The notes: generated from the letters alone by a model not told the origin. Shown: positions 20,271 through 29,404, counted from the stretch's first letter. The stretch is 64,000 nucleotides of DNA from an uncultured bacterium (GCA_938075305.1 CALJGV010000006.1:62001-126000), one strand, 5' to 3'. Numbers and translations: made by a program.

Positions 20271-20978
20271 ATGAACGCGAACTCCCTCCTCGCTCGACTG
20301 GCACCTGCAGCTGCCGCTGGCCTCGTCTTCCTGTCGACGGCGACCCCGGCCATGGCCCAGAACACCACCGCCGGCGACGTCTTCAAGAATGCTGGCCCCG
20401 TCGGCTGGTGCATCATGGTCCTCTCGATCGTCGCCCTCGCGGTGATCATCGAGAACATGACCTCCCTGAAGCGCGACAAGCTCGCCCCGCCGGAGCTCAT
20501 CGACGAGATCGAGGTCCTCTTCAACGACGAGAAGTTCCAGGAGGCCATGGACCTCTGCGAGGAGGAGGAGACCTACTTCACCCGCGTCTGCGGCGCCGGC
20601 ATCTCCAAGATCGGCCACCCCTACGAGGTCGTGGAGAAGTCCCTCGAGGAGATGGGCGACGAGGAGTCGATCAAGCTCCACCAGAAGATCGGCTGGCTCT
20701 CCCTCATCGCCAACGTCGCCCCGATGATGGGTCTGCTCGGCACCGTGATGGGAATGGTCACGGCGTTCAACGAGATCGCCCGCTCGCAGGGTCAGGCCAA
20801 CCCGGCCGACCTCGCCGCCGGTATCTCCCAGGCGCTCCTGACCACCATGCTCGGCCTGATCGTCGCCATCCCGGTGACGGCTTCCTTCGCCTTCCTGCGC
20901 AACCGCCTCATCAAGACGATCATCGAGACCGGTGCAATCGTCGAGGACCTCTTTGAGCGCTTCCGTCCGCAGTCCTGA
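20271..20978 (+). CDS. exbB: MotA/TolQ/ExbB proton channel family protein
   Basis: GWLSLIANVAPMMGLLGTVMGMVTAFNEIA...GISQALLTTMLGLIVAIPVTASFAFLRNRL, hallmark ExbB/TolQ TM segments; N-terminal signal peptide. Confidence 0.95.
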   Translation: MNANSLLARLAPAAAAGLVFLSTATPAMAQNTTAGDVFKNAGPVGWCIMVLSIVALAVIIENMTSLKRDKLAPPELIDEIEVLFNDEKFQEAMDLCEEEETYFTRVCGAGISKIGHPYEVVEKSLEEMGDEESIKLHQKIGWLSLIANVAPMMGLLGTVMGMVTAFNEIARSQGQANPADLAAGISQALLTTMLGLIVAIPVTASFAFLRNRLIKTIIETGAIVEDLFERFRPQS

Positions 20979-21125
20979 GCGGACGCCGGCGACGGCGGTG
21001 CCCCTGGGGCATCAGCCGTCCGCTGGCTGGCGAGGCCGGTCACTTCCGGCCCCCGCCCCTCACCAATCGGAGAGTTGCCCCCGGACGGCAAGACGCCGCC
21101 CCCCCCGCGCCCACGGAGACTGCAC

Positions 21126-21635
21126 ATGAACCTGGCAAAGCACGACGCAGAGACGGATATGGAGATGGACATGACGCCGATGATCGACGTCGTCTTCCTC
21201 CTCATCATCTTCTTCATGATCATCACGGACATGACTCAGCAGGACCTGGAGGACGTTGACCTCCCGGTGGCCGAGCACGCCCAGCCGGACAAGCCGGACC
21301 CCAAGGAGTGGCGGCCGATCATCAACGTCCCCCACGACGGGGACATGATCATCAAGAAGAAGACCTACTTCGATCCCGACGTGAACACCGGTCCGGACAA
21401 GTGGAACGACCTTGACGTCTGGCTGAAGTCGGCGGCCAACCGGATGAAGAAGGAGCCGATCGCTCCGGGTAGCTCCAAGATGATCCCGGACGAGCCCGTC
21501 CTCATCCGCGCCGACCAGTCCACGCCCTTCAAGTACGTGCAGTACATCATGGAGCGCTGCGGCCAGGAAGGAACGCAGATCTGGAAGCTGCAGCTCGCCG
21601 TCTCCACACCCGATACCAACGAGGCCGGCAACTGA
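21126..21635 (+). CDS. exbD: ExbD/TolR family biopolymer transport protein (paralog 1)
   Basis: EMDMTPMIDVVFLLIIFFMIITDM (TM with conserved Asp), periplasmic domain. Confidence 0.93.
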   Translation: MNLAKHDAETDMEMDMTPMIDVVFLLIIFFMIITDMTQQDLEDVDLPVAEHAQPDKPDPKEWRPIINVPHDGDMIIKKKTYFDPDVNTGPDKWNDLDVWLKSAANRMKKEPIAPGSSKMIPDEPVLIRADQSTPFKYVQYIMERCGQEGTQIWKLQLAVSTPDTNEAGN

Positions 21636-21698
21636 TCGGCGGGGCGAGCCTGCTCGCCCCCCTGTCCGCCACGCCCACCACAAGGGAGTCCAAAAGAC

Positions 21699-22235
21699 AT
21701 GGCCAAGAAGAAAGGAAGCGCCCTCAGCGAGATCACCAACGAGAAGTGCGAGCTGCAGATGACGCCGATGATCGACGTCACGTTCCTGCTGCTCATCTTC
21801 TTCATGTGCACGCTGAAGTTCAAAGTCCTCGAGGGCAAGCTCGGCGCGTACCTGCCCAAGGACGTCGGCGTCAACACGAGCCAGGCCGAGCCTGTCGAGA
21901 AGGTGGACATCCGCCTCGACGTGCTGCGCCCGGGCAACAAGATGCGCGAGACCCGGGATGGCCTCGTGCCCTACACCGATGAGGACGTGAAGGCGAACCG
22001 CCGCTTCGTCTACGACAACACCCGCCAGATCCGCTACACGGTGGGCACGAAGCGCACCACCAAGCTGGAGGAGGTCGTGAAGTCGCTCAAGGCGTTCATC
22101 AAGGCGGATCCCGAGAAGAAGGCCACCATTGACCCCAGGACGGACGTCACGAACCTGGACGTGGTCCTGGTCCTCGACGCGGCGATGGACGCTGGCTACA
22201 CGGACATCACCTTCAAGGGCTCCTTCGAGCGCTGA
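21699..22235 (+). CDS. exbD: ExbD/TolR family biopolymer transport protein (paralog 2)
   Basis: CELQMTPMIDVTFLLLIFFMCTLKFKVLEGKLGAYLPKD. Confidence 0.93.
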   Translation: MAKKKGSALSEITNEKCELQMTPMIDVTFLLLIFFMCTLKFKVLEGKLGAYLPKDVGVNTSQAEPVEKVDIRLDVLRPGNKMRETRDGLVPYTDEDVKANRRFVYDNTRQIRYTVGTKRTTKLEEVVKSLKAFIKADPEKKATIDPRTDVTNLDVVLVLDAAMDAGYTDITFKGSFER

Positions 22236-22262
22236 TCCTCTCGGATCTCCGCCCCCACACCG

Positions 22263-22298
22263 CAGCGCCCCCGGACGACCCGTCGTCCGGGGGCGCTG
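22263..22298 (+). terminator. Stem-loop terminator after exbD2
   Basis: Perfect inverted repeat CAGCGCCCCCGGACGA-CCCG-TCGTCCGGGGGCGCTG; weak T-tract. Confidence 0.7.
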
Positions 22299-22562
22299 CT
22301 CGTTCCAGCCGTACGGAAGTCCCACCGTCCGGCCCCACCCATGGCCCAGGGAAGCGGCTCGGGGCCGGGAGCCCTCCAGGCCGGAGCTGCGCGGGTCGGG
22401 GCGCCCCCTGATCTCTGCCGCGCCCCTTGGCGCCACCCAGAGCAGCCCGTCCGGTGACCGGAGGCTCCATGGTGCCGGAAGTGAATGGGCCCTCGAGGTG
22501 AACGGAGCCCTGAGCACGAATGGCGCCCGCTCCAGGGGTGGGCTGCGCAGCGAGGCTCCGGT

Positions 22563-22609
22563 CCCAGCCCTCTGGCCCAGCCCTCTGGCCCAGCCCCCTG
22601 GCCCAGCCC
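22563..22609. repeat. Short tandem repeat, 13-bp unit (TCTGGCCCAGCCC), 3 copies plus a partial copy
   Basis: cccagccc tctggcccagccc tctggcccagccc cctggcccagccc. Confidence 0.85.
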
Positions 22610-22743
22610 AGTTCGCCAGTCCGTTGCCCTATTCGTCGCTCCTTCGCCGGAGGAGTGCCTGGCGAGAGACCCATGACCGTCACAGCCCCCTTCAGAGCTC
22701 AGCTCGCCCGTGCAGATCATGGGGCTGATTCGCCTCAGGGCCT

Positions 22744-22772
22744 TTGACGGTCCACGACCCCTTCCTTACTCT
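22744..22772 (+). promoter_or_regulatory. Candidate sigma70-like promoter upstream of secretin 2
   Basis: TTGACG-17 bp-TACTCT; visual match only. Confidence 0.3.
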
Positions 22773-23048
22773 TTTGGACCCGTTCCTTCCTCCCATCGGG
22801 CGCAGCACGCGCTCGCCAGGATGAGCGTTCGGCTACGGCAGCTCCCCAGCTTCCGTTGATCGCGACTCAGGGACCCGATCCTCCCCGGAGGTCCCCCTGG
22901 TAGCGTGTCCATCCCCCCACAAAGCTCGTCGGCCGCGAACCGTCTAAACCTCGGTAGCCGGTCGATTTTCTACCGGTAGCTGCCAAGGTCTCGACACCTT
23001 CAAGCTCCCTCCCCCCACCTCCTTGCATTCGACGTGAGTCTTCCCCGC

Positions 23049-25685
23049 ATGAGGATCACCGGCCCCGCCCTCAACGTGTCCTTCCTGCTCATCACCGGCA
23101 GCGCCTCCATGGCTCTTCTGGGATGTGCATCGACCTCTTCTGAGGCTCCCCAGGACGCTGAAGTCAGCACGACCAGCGAAGGTCGCCGCGCCACCATCGA
23201 CCCCTCTACGATCGAGCGCGCCGGCGGCCTTACCGCTGCGCAGGACGATCAAGCCGGGGCGGACGCCGAGCTCCTGACGCTGCGCGAGCAGAAGAACAGG
23301 CTCCTCTTCGACGCCGCCATGGCACGCGCTGCCGACATGAAGCAGCAGCTGATGCTCGAGGAGGCGCTGGCCCAGGTGGACCGCGCCCTCGCGATCAACA
23401 GCGAGAGCCTCGAGGCGAAGCAGATGCGCGCCGAGCTGGCCGCGCTCCTCGACCGTCCCGACGGCGTGAACGCCATCGGCGACGCCGAGGCCTCGCGCTT
23501 CGCCCTCAAGCTCGAGCAGCTCAAGGTCACGGTCCGTCAGGACCTCAGTGACGCCCGCAAGATGAAGCAGCGCGGCGATTACGCCGGCGCCGTGGCTGAG
23601 CTCCGGCTCGCCCAGACCAAGATCGAGGTCGGCGGCTACGACATCGACTGGGAAGGGACGGACGTCGAGGTCCGCGACCTGCTGGCCCAGACCGAGCAGG
23701 AGCGCGCCCTCGCCGAGAGGAACGCGAAGGACCTCTCCCGCCGCGAGGCCTTCGAGCTCCTCAAGCAGAAGGAGACCGCCGAGGCCGACCGCCAGCAGGC
23801 GCAGATCGACCTGATCGTCGCCGAGGCCGCCACCGCCTTCGAGGAGGGTCGCTACCGCGACGCCGAGGAGTCGGCCCGCCTCGCGCTCTCCAAGCAGCCC
23901 AAGAACGACCAGGCCGAGGAGATCCGCACCGCGGCCTTCCGCGCCGACCGTCAGCAGGTCCAGGCCGACTACATCGTCAAGAAGTCGGAGCAGTTCAAGA
24001 AGTACCGTGAAGAGCTCGAGGAGATGCGGATCGCCCGCAACGAGATCATCACGCTCCCCGACGCCGACGAGTGGCGCCGCAAGTCGATCCTGCGGACCAA
24101 GCGCGTCTACAACCCCTCGAAGAAGATCTCCCCCATCGAGGCGGAGCTTCGCGCGGCCCTCGCCTCCAGCAAGGTAACGCTGCCGAGCATCGAGGACGAG
24201 GAGAGCCTCAAGGTCGTGATGGGCTACGTGGCCGACTTCACGAGCCTGCCCATCATCGTGGACCAGGCCGCCGAGGACCTCGTGTCCGACGAGGGCATCG
24301 TCTACAACTTCAACTTCCAGAACGAGCTGACGGCCGAGCAGGCCATCAACCGGATCGTCGCCGCCTCCGGCGAAGACATCCGCTGGACCATCATGTTCGA
24401 CGCGGTGCTCATCACGAGCGCCGAGAAGGCCGTCGGCGCCCCCGAGCCCGTCGTCCACGACGTCTCGGACCTGATCTTCGCGCTGACCGACTTCCAGGGT
24501 CCTCGCATCGACCGGATCCGACTGATCGACCAGCTCGAGGACGACGACGGCGGTGGCCCCTTCGGCGCCATCGGTGAGGCCCCGCGGATCATCGAGCTGG
24601 AGAACCTCCAGACCCTGATCACCGACACGGTCGCCCCGGACTCCTGGGAAGTGGAAGGCGTCGGCATCGAGGTCGGTGAGACCAACCTGCTGGTCACCCA
24701 GACCCCCGAGGTCCAGATGCAGATCGTCGAGTTCCTGAACGACCTCCGTCGCTTCAACTCGTCGCTCGTCACCATCGAGTCCAAGTTCCTCGAGGTCACC
24801 GACAACTTCATCCAGGAGATCGGCAACGACTTCCGGGGCCTCGACAACCGGGTGCTTGAGGACGTCACGAACGGCCTCGAGGACCAGGCCTCCCTTGGCC
24901 TCGACAACGGCGGGACCGGCACCGACGGCACAAACGCCGCCGGCGCGCCCAGCGCGGGTCTCTTCTTCGATGACGGCCTGGACGGCGCCTTCAGCGCGAC
25001 CACCCAGAACTTCTTCGAGACCGCCCTCGGAAGTAGCCTCAGCACCATCGGGGGCCTCAGCTTCCAGATGACCTTCTTCGACGACGCCGAGGTCTCCTCG
25101 ATCCTGCGCGCCGTCGAGAAGAGCGAGAAGAGCCAGATCGTCAACAGCCAGATGCTCAGCGTCCAGGACTCCCAGCGCGCCTACGTGGCGGTGCTGAACC
25201 AGCGCGCTTACATCCAGGACTTCGACGTCGAGGTCGCCCAGTTCCAGGCGGTCGCCGACCCGGTGGTCAACGTGCTCAATGAAGGCGTCGTCCTCGACGT
25301 GCGCCCCACGATCCTCGAGAACCGCCAGTGGCTGCGCCTCGAGATCCAGCCCACCGTGGCCAAGGTCGTCGCGCTCCGGAACTTCTCGACCACCCTCGGC
25401 GGCAACACCGCCCCGGTCGAGTTCCAGCTCCCCGAGCTCGAGGTCCAAAGCGTCAACACGAGCGCCTTCCTTCCGGACGGCGGCTCGCTGCTCCTGGGCG
25501 GGCTCTCACGGATCCGCAACATCGAGCGTCGGGCGGAAGTCCCGTGGATCGGGCAAATTCCCGTCCTCGGCTTCCTCTTCAAGAGCGAAGGCTTCAACGA
25601 CGAGCGCAGCTCGCTCATGGTGCTCGTGAAGGCGACGATCACGAACATCCGCGAGTCGGTCGAGTCGAAGCTGGAGTCCCAGTGA
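23049..25685 (+). CDS. Lipoprotein secretin-domain protein, paralog of 12823..15456
   Basis: Lipobox SMALLGCAS; shared DxVAPxSW...VTQTPEVQ.QI..FL.DLR motif block; C-terminal DGGSLLLGGLSRIRNIERRAEVPWIGQIPVLGFLFKSEG...LMVLVKATI. Confidence 0.88.
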   Translation: MRITGPALNVSFLLITGSASMALLGCASTSSEAPQDAEVSTTSEGRRATIDPSTIERAGGLTAAQDDQAGADAELLTLREQKNRLLFDAAMARAADMKQQLMLEEALAQVDRALAINSESLEAKQMRAELAALLDRPDGVNAIGDAEASRFALKLEQLKVTVRQDLSDARKMKQRGDYAGAVAELRLAQTKIEVGGYDIDWEGTDVEVRDLLAQTEQERALAERNAKDLSRREAFELLKQKETAEADRQQAQIDLIVAEAATAFEEGRYRDAEESARLALSKQPKNDQAEEIRTAAFRADRQQVQADYIVKKSEQFKKYREELEEMRIARNEIITLPDADEWRRKSILRTKRVYNPSKKISPIEAELRAALASSKVTLPSIEDEESLKVVMGYVADFTSLPIIVDQAAEDLVSDEGIVYNFNFQNELTAEQAINRIVAASGEDIRWTIMFDAVLITSAEKAVGAPEPVVHDVSDLIFALTDFQGPRIDRIRLIDQLEDDDGGGPFGAIGEAPRIIELENLQTLITDTVAPDSWEVEGVGIEVGETNLLVTQTPEVQMQIVEFLNDLRRFNSSLVTIESKFLEVTDNFIQEIGNDFRGLDNRVLEDVTNGLEDQASLGLDNGGTGTDGTNAAGAPSAGLFFDDGLDGAFSATTQNFFETALGSSLSTIGGLSFQMTFFDDAEVSSILRAVEKSEKSQIVNSQMLSVQDSQRAYVAVLNQRAYIQDFDVEVAQFQAVADPVVNVLNEGVVLDVRPTILENRQWLRLEIQPTVAKVVALRNFSTTLGGNTAPVEFQLPELEVQSVNTSAFLPDGGSLLLGGLSRIRNIERRAEVPWIGQIPVLGFLFKSEGFNDERSSLMVLVKATITNIRESVESKLESQ

Positions 25686-25724
25686 TCAGGAGCGGGCCCC
25701 GGCGGCCCGCACCCTGAGCGCCCA

Positions 25725-25774
25725 AGAGAGCCCGGCGTTCCCCATCACAGGGGGACGCCGGGCTCTCTCCTTGT
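25725..25774 (+). terminator. Rho-independent-like terminator after secretin 2
   Basis: AGAGAGCCCGGCGTTCCCC-atcaca-GGGGGACGCCGGGCTCTCT then CCTTG. Confidence 0.75.
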
Positions 25775-25911
25775 GCCACCACGGCCCCTTGGGGGGGGCC
25801 TGGGCCAGGGTTCTCTCAAATGGGCGCGAGTCGCCGCGCCAGCGTTCCGATGGAAGAGGGATCGACCTGTGTGCACAATAGGCTGCACCCGAGTCCGCTA
25901 CCCGCGATCCC

Positions 25912-26634
25912 ATGAAGGCCGTCCTCTTCGACATCGACGACACCCTGTTCTCCACCACGGAGTTCGCTCGAAACGCGCGCGCGCGTGCCGTGGACGCCAT
26001 GATCGAGACGGGACTCGACGCGACTCACGAGGAGATCGCCGCCGAGTTGCAGGAGGTCGTGCGCGAGTTCGGCTCCAACTACAACCAGCACTACAACAAG
26101 CTGATCCAGCGCCTCCCCCCCCATCAGAAGCGTGACGTGAACCCGGCCCTGATCGTGGCGGCCGGCATGGCGGCGTACCACGACACCAAGTTCAAGGGCC
26201 TGCGCGCCTTCGACGACGTGGAGCCATTCCTGAAGGCCCTCTCGAACGCCAAGATCCGGACCGGGATCATCACCCACGGGTGGACCACCAAGCAGTCCGA
26301 GAAGCTCATCCGCCTCGGCCTCGTGCCGCTCCTCGGACCGCGGAACGTCTTCATCTCGGACCAGGTCGGGATCAGCAAGCCCAACGTGAAGCTCTACCAG
26401 CACGCGCTTCGAGAGATGGGCCTGCTTCCCGGCGAGGTCCTCTACGTGGGCGACAACCTCGCCCATGACATCGTGCCACCCGTGAGCATCGGGATGCACA
26501 CCGCCTGGATCCGGCGGGCTGCCCGCGAGGGTCAGGACGTCGAGGCCGCGAACCCCGAGTTCATCGTGGACGACTTCCGCGAGCTCGCCGCGATCCTCAG
26601 GGAGCGCTTCCAGGTCCCCCTCGGGGAGTTCTAG
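25912..26634 (+). CDS. HAD superfamily (subfamily IA) hydrolase, TIGR02253-like
   Basis: MKAVLFDIDDTLFST...TGIITHGWTTKQSEKLIRLGL...GISKPNVKLYQHAL...VLYVGDNLAHDI. Confidence 0.9.
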   Translation: MKAVLFDIDDTLFSTTEFARNARARAVDAMIETGLDATHEEIAAELQEVVREFGSNYNQHYNKLIQRLPPHQKRDVNPALIVAAGMAAYHDTKFKGLRAFDDVEPFLKALSNAKIRTGIITHGWTTKQSEKLIRLGLVPLLGPRNVFISDQVGISKPNVKLYQHALREMGLLPGEVLYVGDNLAHDIVPPVSIGMHTAWIRRAAREGQDVEAANPEFIVDDFRELAAILRERFQVPLGEF

Positions 26635-26659
26635 GCGAGGACGCGGAGAGCCCTCCGCC

Positions 26660-27487
26660 TCACGGCCGCGCCGTGGTCGGGCTCTGGCAGCCCTCGAGCA
26701 AGCGGAGGCGGTGGTGTGCGGACCCGTCGGTGAACCCCGCTCGCGGCGAGAGGTCGGCGATGACCAACCCGGCACGCTCTCGCTCGCCTGCAGCCTCCAC
26801 TCCCCCATCCGGTCGCACCACGAAGGGCGCGAAGGCGCTGCGCGCCTTCGAGGTGTTGCTGCCGACCACCCAGAGGTGATTGCAGACCGCGTGGGCACGT
26901 GCGGTGGCCGGGATGACCTCCATGAGCCCCTTCCCCTCGCGCTCCCACGCCTCCGCGTCGTACGCCCCGTCGTACCAGCCATGGAGGATCACGTCGGCGC
27001 CGAGGCGCGCGTACTCACGGTACACCTCCGGGTAGCGCCACTCATGACAGATGGCGACCCCACAGCGATAGCCGTCCACCTCGAACAGGAACGGCGACGA
27101 GCCAGGTTCGAAGTGCGCCAGCTCGGAGCGAGCCAACAGGCGCTTGTCGTAGCGCCCTTGGACGCTCCCATCCGGGGCCAGCACGAGCGCGGAGTTGCGG
27201 GGGCGGTCAGGGTCACCCGAGCGCGCGATCGTCCCCAGGACCACCCAGAGACCCGCCGACGCAGCCGCCTCACGAACGCGCTCGGTAGCCCGGTCGAGCG
27301 CCTCCCAGTCGAACGTCAGGAGGTCTGGGAACTCCGCGGGCGTGTACCCCGAGAGAGCGGCCTCGGGGAACACGACGAGCCGTACTCCCCCGGCTCGAGC
27401 CGCATCCAAGAGCGAGCACACCTCGTCCGCGTTGGCGGCCGGATCGCTCCCCACCGGAAACCCCGCGGCTCCGACTCGGAGGTTCAT
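26660..27487 (-). CDS. Carbon-nitrogen hydrolase (nitrilase superfamily)
   Basis: Glu-Lys-Cys triad context: VVFPEAALSGY, YDKRLLARSE, GVAICHEWRYPEVYREYARLGADVIL. Confidence 0.9.
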   Translation of the reverse strand: MNLRVGAAGFPVGSDPAANADEVCSLLDAARAGGVRLVVFPEAALSGYTPAEFPDLLTFDWEALDRATERVREAAASAGLWVVLGTIARSGDPDRPRNSALVLAPDGSVQGRYDKRLLARSELAHFEPGSSPFLFEVDGYRCGVAICHEWRYPEVYREYARLGADVILHGWYDGAYDAEAWEREGKGLMEVIPATARAHAVCNHLWVVGSNTSKARSAFAPFVVRPDGGVEAAGERERAGLVIADLSPRAGFTDGSAHHRLRLLEGCQSPTTARP

Positions 27488-27506
27488 CGCCTGTACGCGG
27501 CCTCCA

Positions 27507-28023
27507 TCAGCCGTCGTAGAAGCATGGCTCGTTCAGCCCGATGAGCTGTCGCTGCCGCAGCGTCCGCGCCCGCTGCAGCGCCGCCGGGCCGGCGGCGCTG
27601 GAGCACTCGCTTGGGAGAAGCCGAGGTGCGATCGGCGGGGTTGCGCCAGGACGTGTTCGCGATGATGTGGCAGTCCTCCCCCAGGAGGGGCTCTACCGAT
27701 TCGAGGATCCTCGGGTTCCCGACGGCCCTCTGGACGAGCGAACTCCGGTTGAACATCTCGGAGCGGGGCGGATCGGGCGCGCCATCCCTCCCGTCCGACG
27801 GATACTCACGGAAGACCCGGTCGACGTCCTCCCGGATCAAAGCCGCCTCGTGCGGCGCGAAGCCCCCCCTTAGGAGGACGTGCCCGTCCCTCTCCCGGTC
27901 ATGTGTTGGGGCCGCCGCGGCATCCTCTCGGTGTCGGTTGTCGTGGAGGGGCTTGTGCAGCATGGGCGCCCCGAGGCAGGCCGGGGCCTTCGCGAAGGTA
28001 TGGCTCCGCAACCACCGAAGCAA
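27507..28023 (-). pseudogene. Truncated, frameshifted phytanoyl-CoA dioxygenase (PhyH)-like gene
   Basis: N-terminal part RDGHVLLRGGFAPHEAALIREDVDRVF...GNPRILESVEPLLGEDCHIIANTSWRNPAD, then no catalytic core; the adjacent reading frame carries a typical C-terminal tail ALQRARTLRQRQLIGLNEPCFYDG* with stop at 27507-27509. Confidence 0.6.
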
Positions 28024-28137
28024 GGATCGGCAGCTGCGCCCCCCGACCGGGATGGGGCCGGCTCGCCATCGGGGCCGTGACCCCGCCCGTGCACCGAGCC
28101 CCCCCTTGGGGGCCAGCCTGGTTCGTCGAACCGAGCC

Positions 28138-28368
28138 TCAGGCGCCGCCACCGGCGCCCCCCGAAGCCTCGCCTCGGCCGCCATCCCCGGCCTGAAGCCG
28201 TGCCTCCAATTCCTGGAGCTTGGCCTCCAGCTCCTTCACTCGCAGCCCGTCTCCAGGCTGGGGCTCCGCCACCCTCCTGGCGGCGCCCTTGGCTGGCATG
28301 GCCGTGACGAGGACGAGCTGGATCAGGCCGAACGCGAGCAGCCCGGCGAGGAATGCGACGGCTTCCAT
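28138..28368 (-). CDS. Small single-TM protein, end of the oxidase operon
   Basis: 76 aa MEAVAFLAGLLAFGLIQLVLVTAM...VKELEAKLQELEARLQ, TM plus coiled coil. Confidence 0.55.
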   Translation of the reverse strand: MEAVAFLAGLLAFGLIQLVLVTAMPAKGAARRVAEPQPGDGLRVKELEAKLQELEARLQAGDGGRGEASGGAGGGA

Positions 28369-28477
28369 GGCGCGGGCGCTCCATGACGTACGCGCCCAGA
28401 TCGGGGAGGCTGGCGAGCCTCGGGACAGAGCGTCCCGTGCTGAGGAGCGGCGAACAGCCGCTCGGCCCCCGGCCTCG

Positions 28478-29158
28478 CTACATGCCGAAGAGGAGCGCGA
28501 GGACCGCCACCCACATGACCGTGAGGAACCGCCAGTACTGGTACAGCATCTGGAGCGAGCCGGACTGAGGGCCGCGCCCGCCGGTCGAGCGCGCGAGGAC
28601 GATGCTGTTCGCCACCACGCCGCCGAGGACGTGCGCCGCGTGGGCCACGGTGAGCATCAGGAAGAGGAATCCCTCCATGCGCAGGGTCCCGTCGCCATCG
28701 GGGTCCCCTTGGGCGATGAGGGGGAACCAGCTGAAGCTCTGCACCACCACGTAGATGGAGGCAGTGATGAGCGTCAAGCGAGTCAACCTGAAGGCCCGCG
28801 GCTGATCGCCCTCTTGACGGAAGGCCCGGGCAGCAGCGACATCGGCGATGACCAGCAGGACCGTGGCCGCGGCGAGCCGCATCACCTCGCCGCTGTCGAC
28901 TGCACCCTGCCACTCATCCCGGGACCGCCACCAGATGATCCCGTAGGCGGCGAAGGTCGCGCCAAAGATCATGGTCAGGGAGGCCAGGAACAGCTTCATC
29001 CCGAAGCCCAGCACCTCGGACTCGGACGCGGGCGCCTCGGCGGGCGCCACGCCGCGCGCTCCAGCACCGGCGTATCCACCCTCGGGCAGGTCGCCGGACA
29101 CCTCAAGGCGGGCACAGCGATCGATTGGACTTAAGGGGCCTGGGGTGGAGTAGCTCAT
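28478..29158 (-). CDS. Heme-copper oxidase subunit III-like protein (second copy)
   Basis: Multi-TM: FGMKLFLASLTMIFGATFAAYGIIWW...EGFLFLMLTVAHAAHVLGGVVANSIVL...QYWRFLTVMWVAVLALLF. Confidence 0.85.
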   Translation of the reverse strand: MSYSTPGPLSPIDRCARLEVSGDLPEGGYAGAGARGVAPAEAPASESEVLGFGMKLFLASLTMIFGATFAAYGIIWWRSRDEWQGAVDSGEVMRLAAATVLLVIADVAAARAFRQEGDQPRAFRLTRLTLITASIYVVVQSFSWFPLIAQGDPDGDGTLRMEGFLFLMLTVAHAAHVLGGVVANSIVLARSTGGRGPQSGSLQMLYQYWRFLTVMWVAVLALLFGM

Positions 29159-29404
29159 GGGTCGTGGGTGGAATCTAGACCATCTTCGCCCGCGGATAGA
29201 CCCCTGATGCCGCCCTGAGGCCGATTACCGCACGGGAGGACGACGGGGCCGTCCCAGGCGGATAACAACCGACGACAGGCCGGTGGGCCGGCCGCGGACT
29301 AAGGCCAATGGAGGCGACCCCGCCCCCTCCCCCGGGGGAAGGCAGCGGGGCCGCGCCGGAGTCACGTGGCGGACCGTCATGGGACGGAGCCCGACTGACC
29401 GAGG

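Noticed and set aside
22129-22728. ORFs across 22236-22750 (both strands)
   Set aside because: Overlap exbD2 and a terminator; low-complexity Pro/Ser/Arg translations caused by the GGCCCAGCC repeats; no plausible start or RBS
22944-25448. 834-aa minus-strand ORF
   Set aside because: Antisense shadow of secretin 2; Leu/Gly/Val/Glu/Asp-biased composition
12823-25685. Canonical type II secretion or type IV pilus locus
   Set aside because: No GspE/PilB ATPase, GspF/PilC platform protein, or pseudopilin/prepilin genes in or next to the cluster
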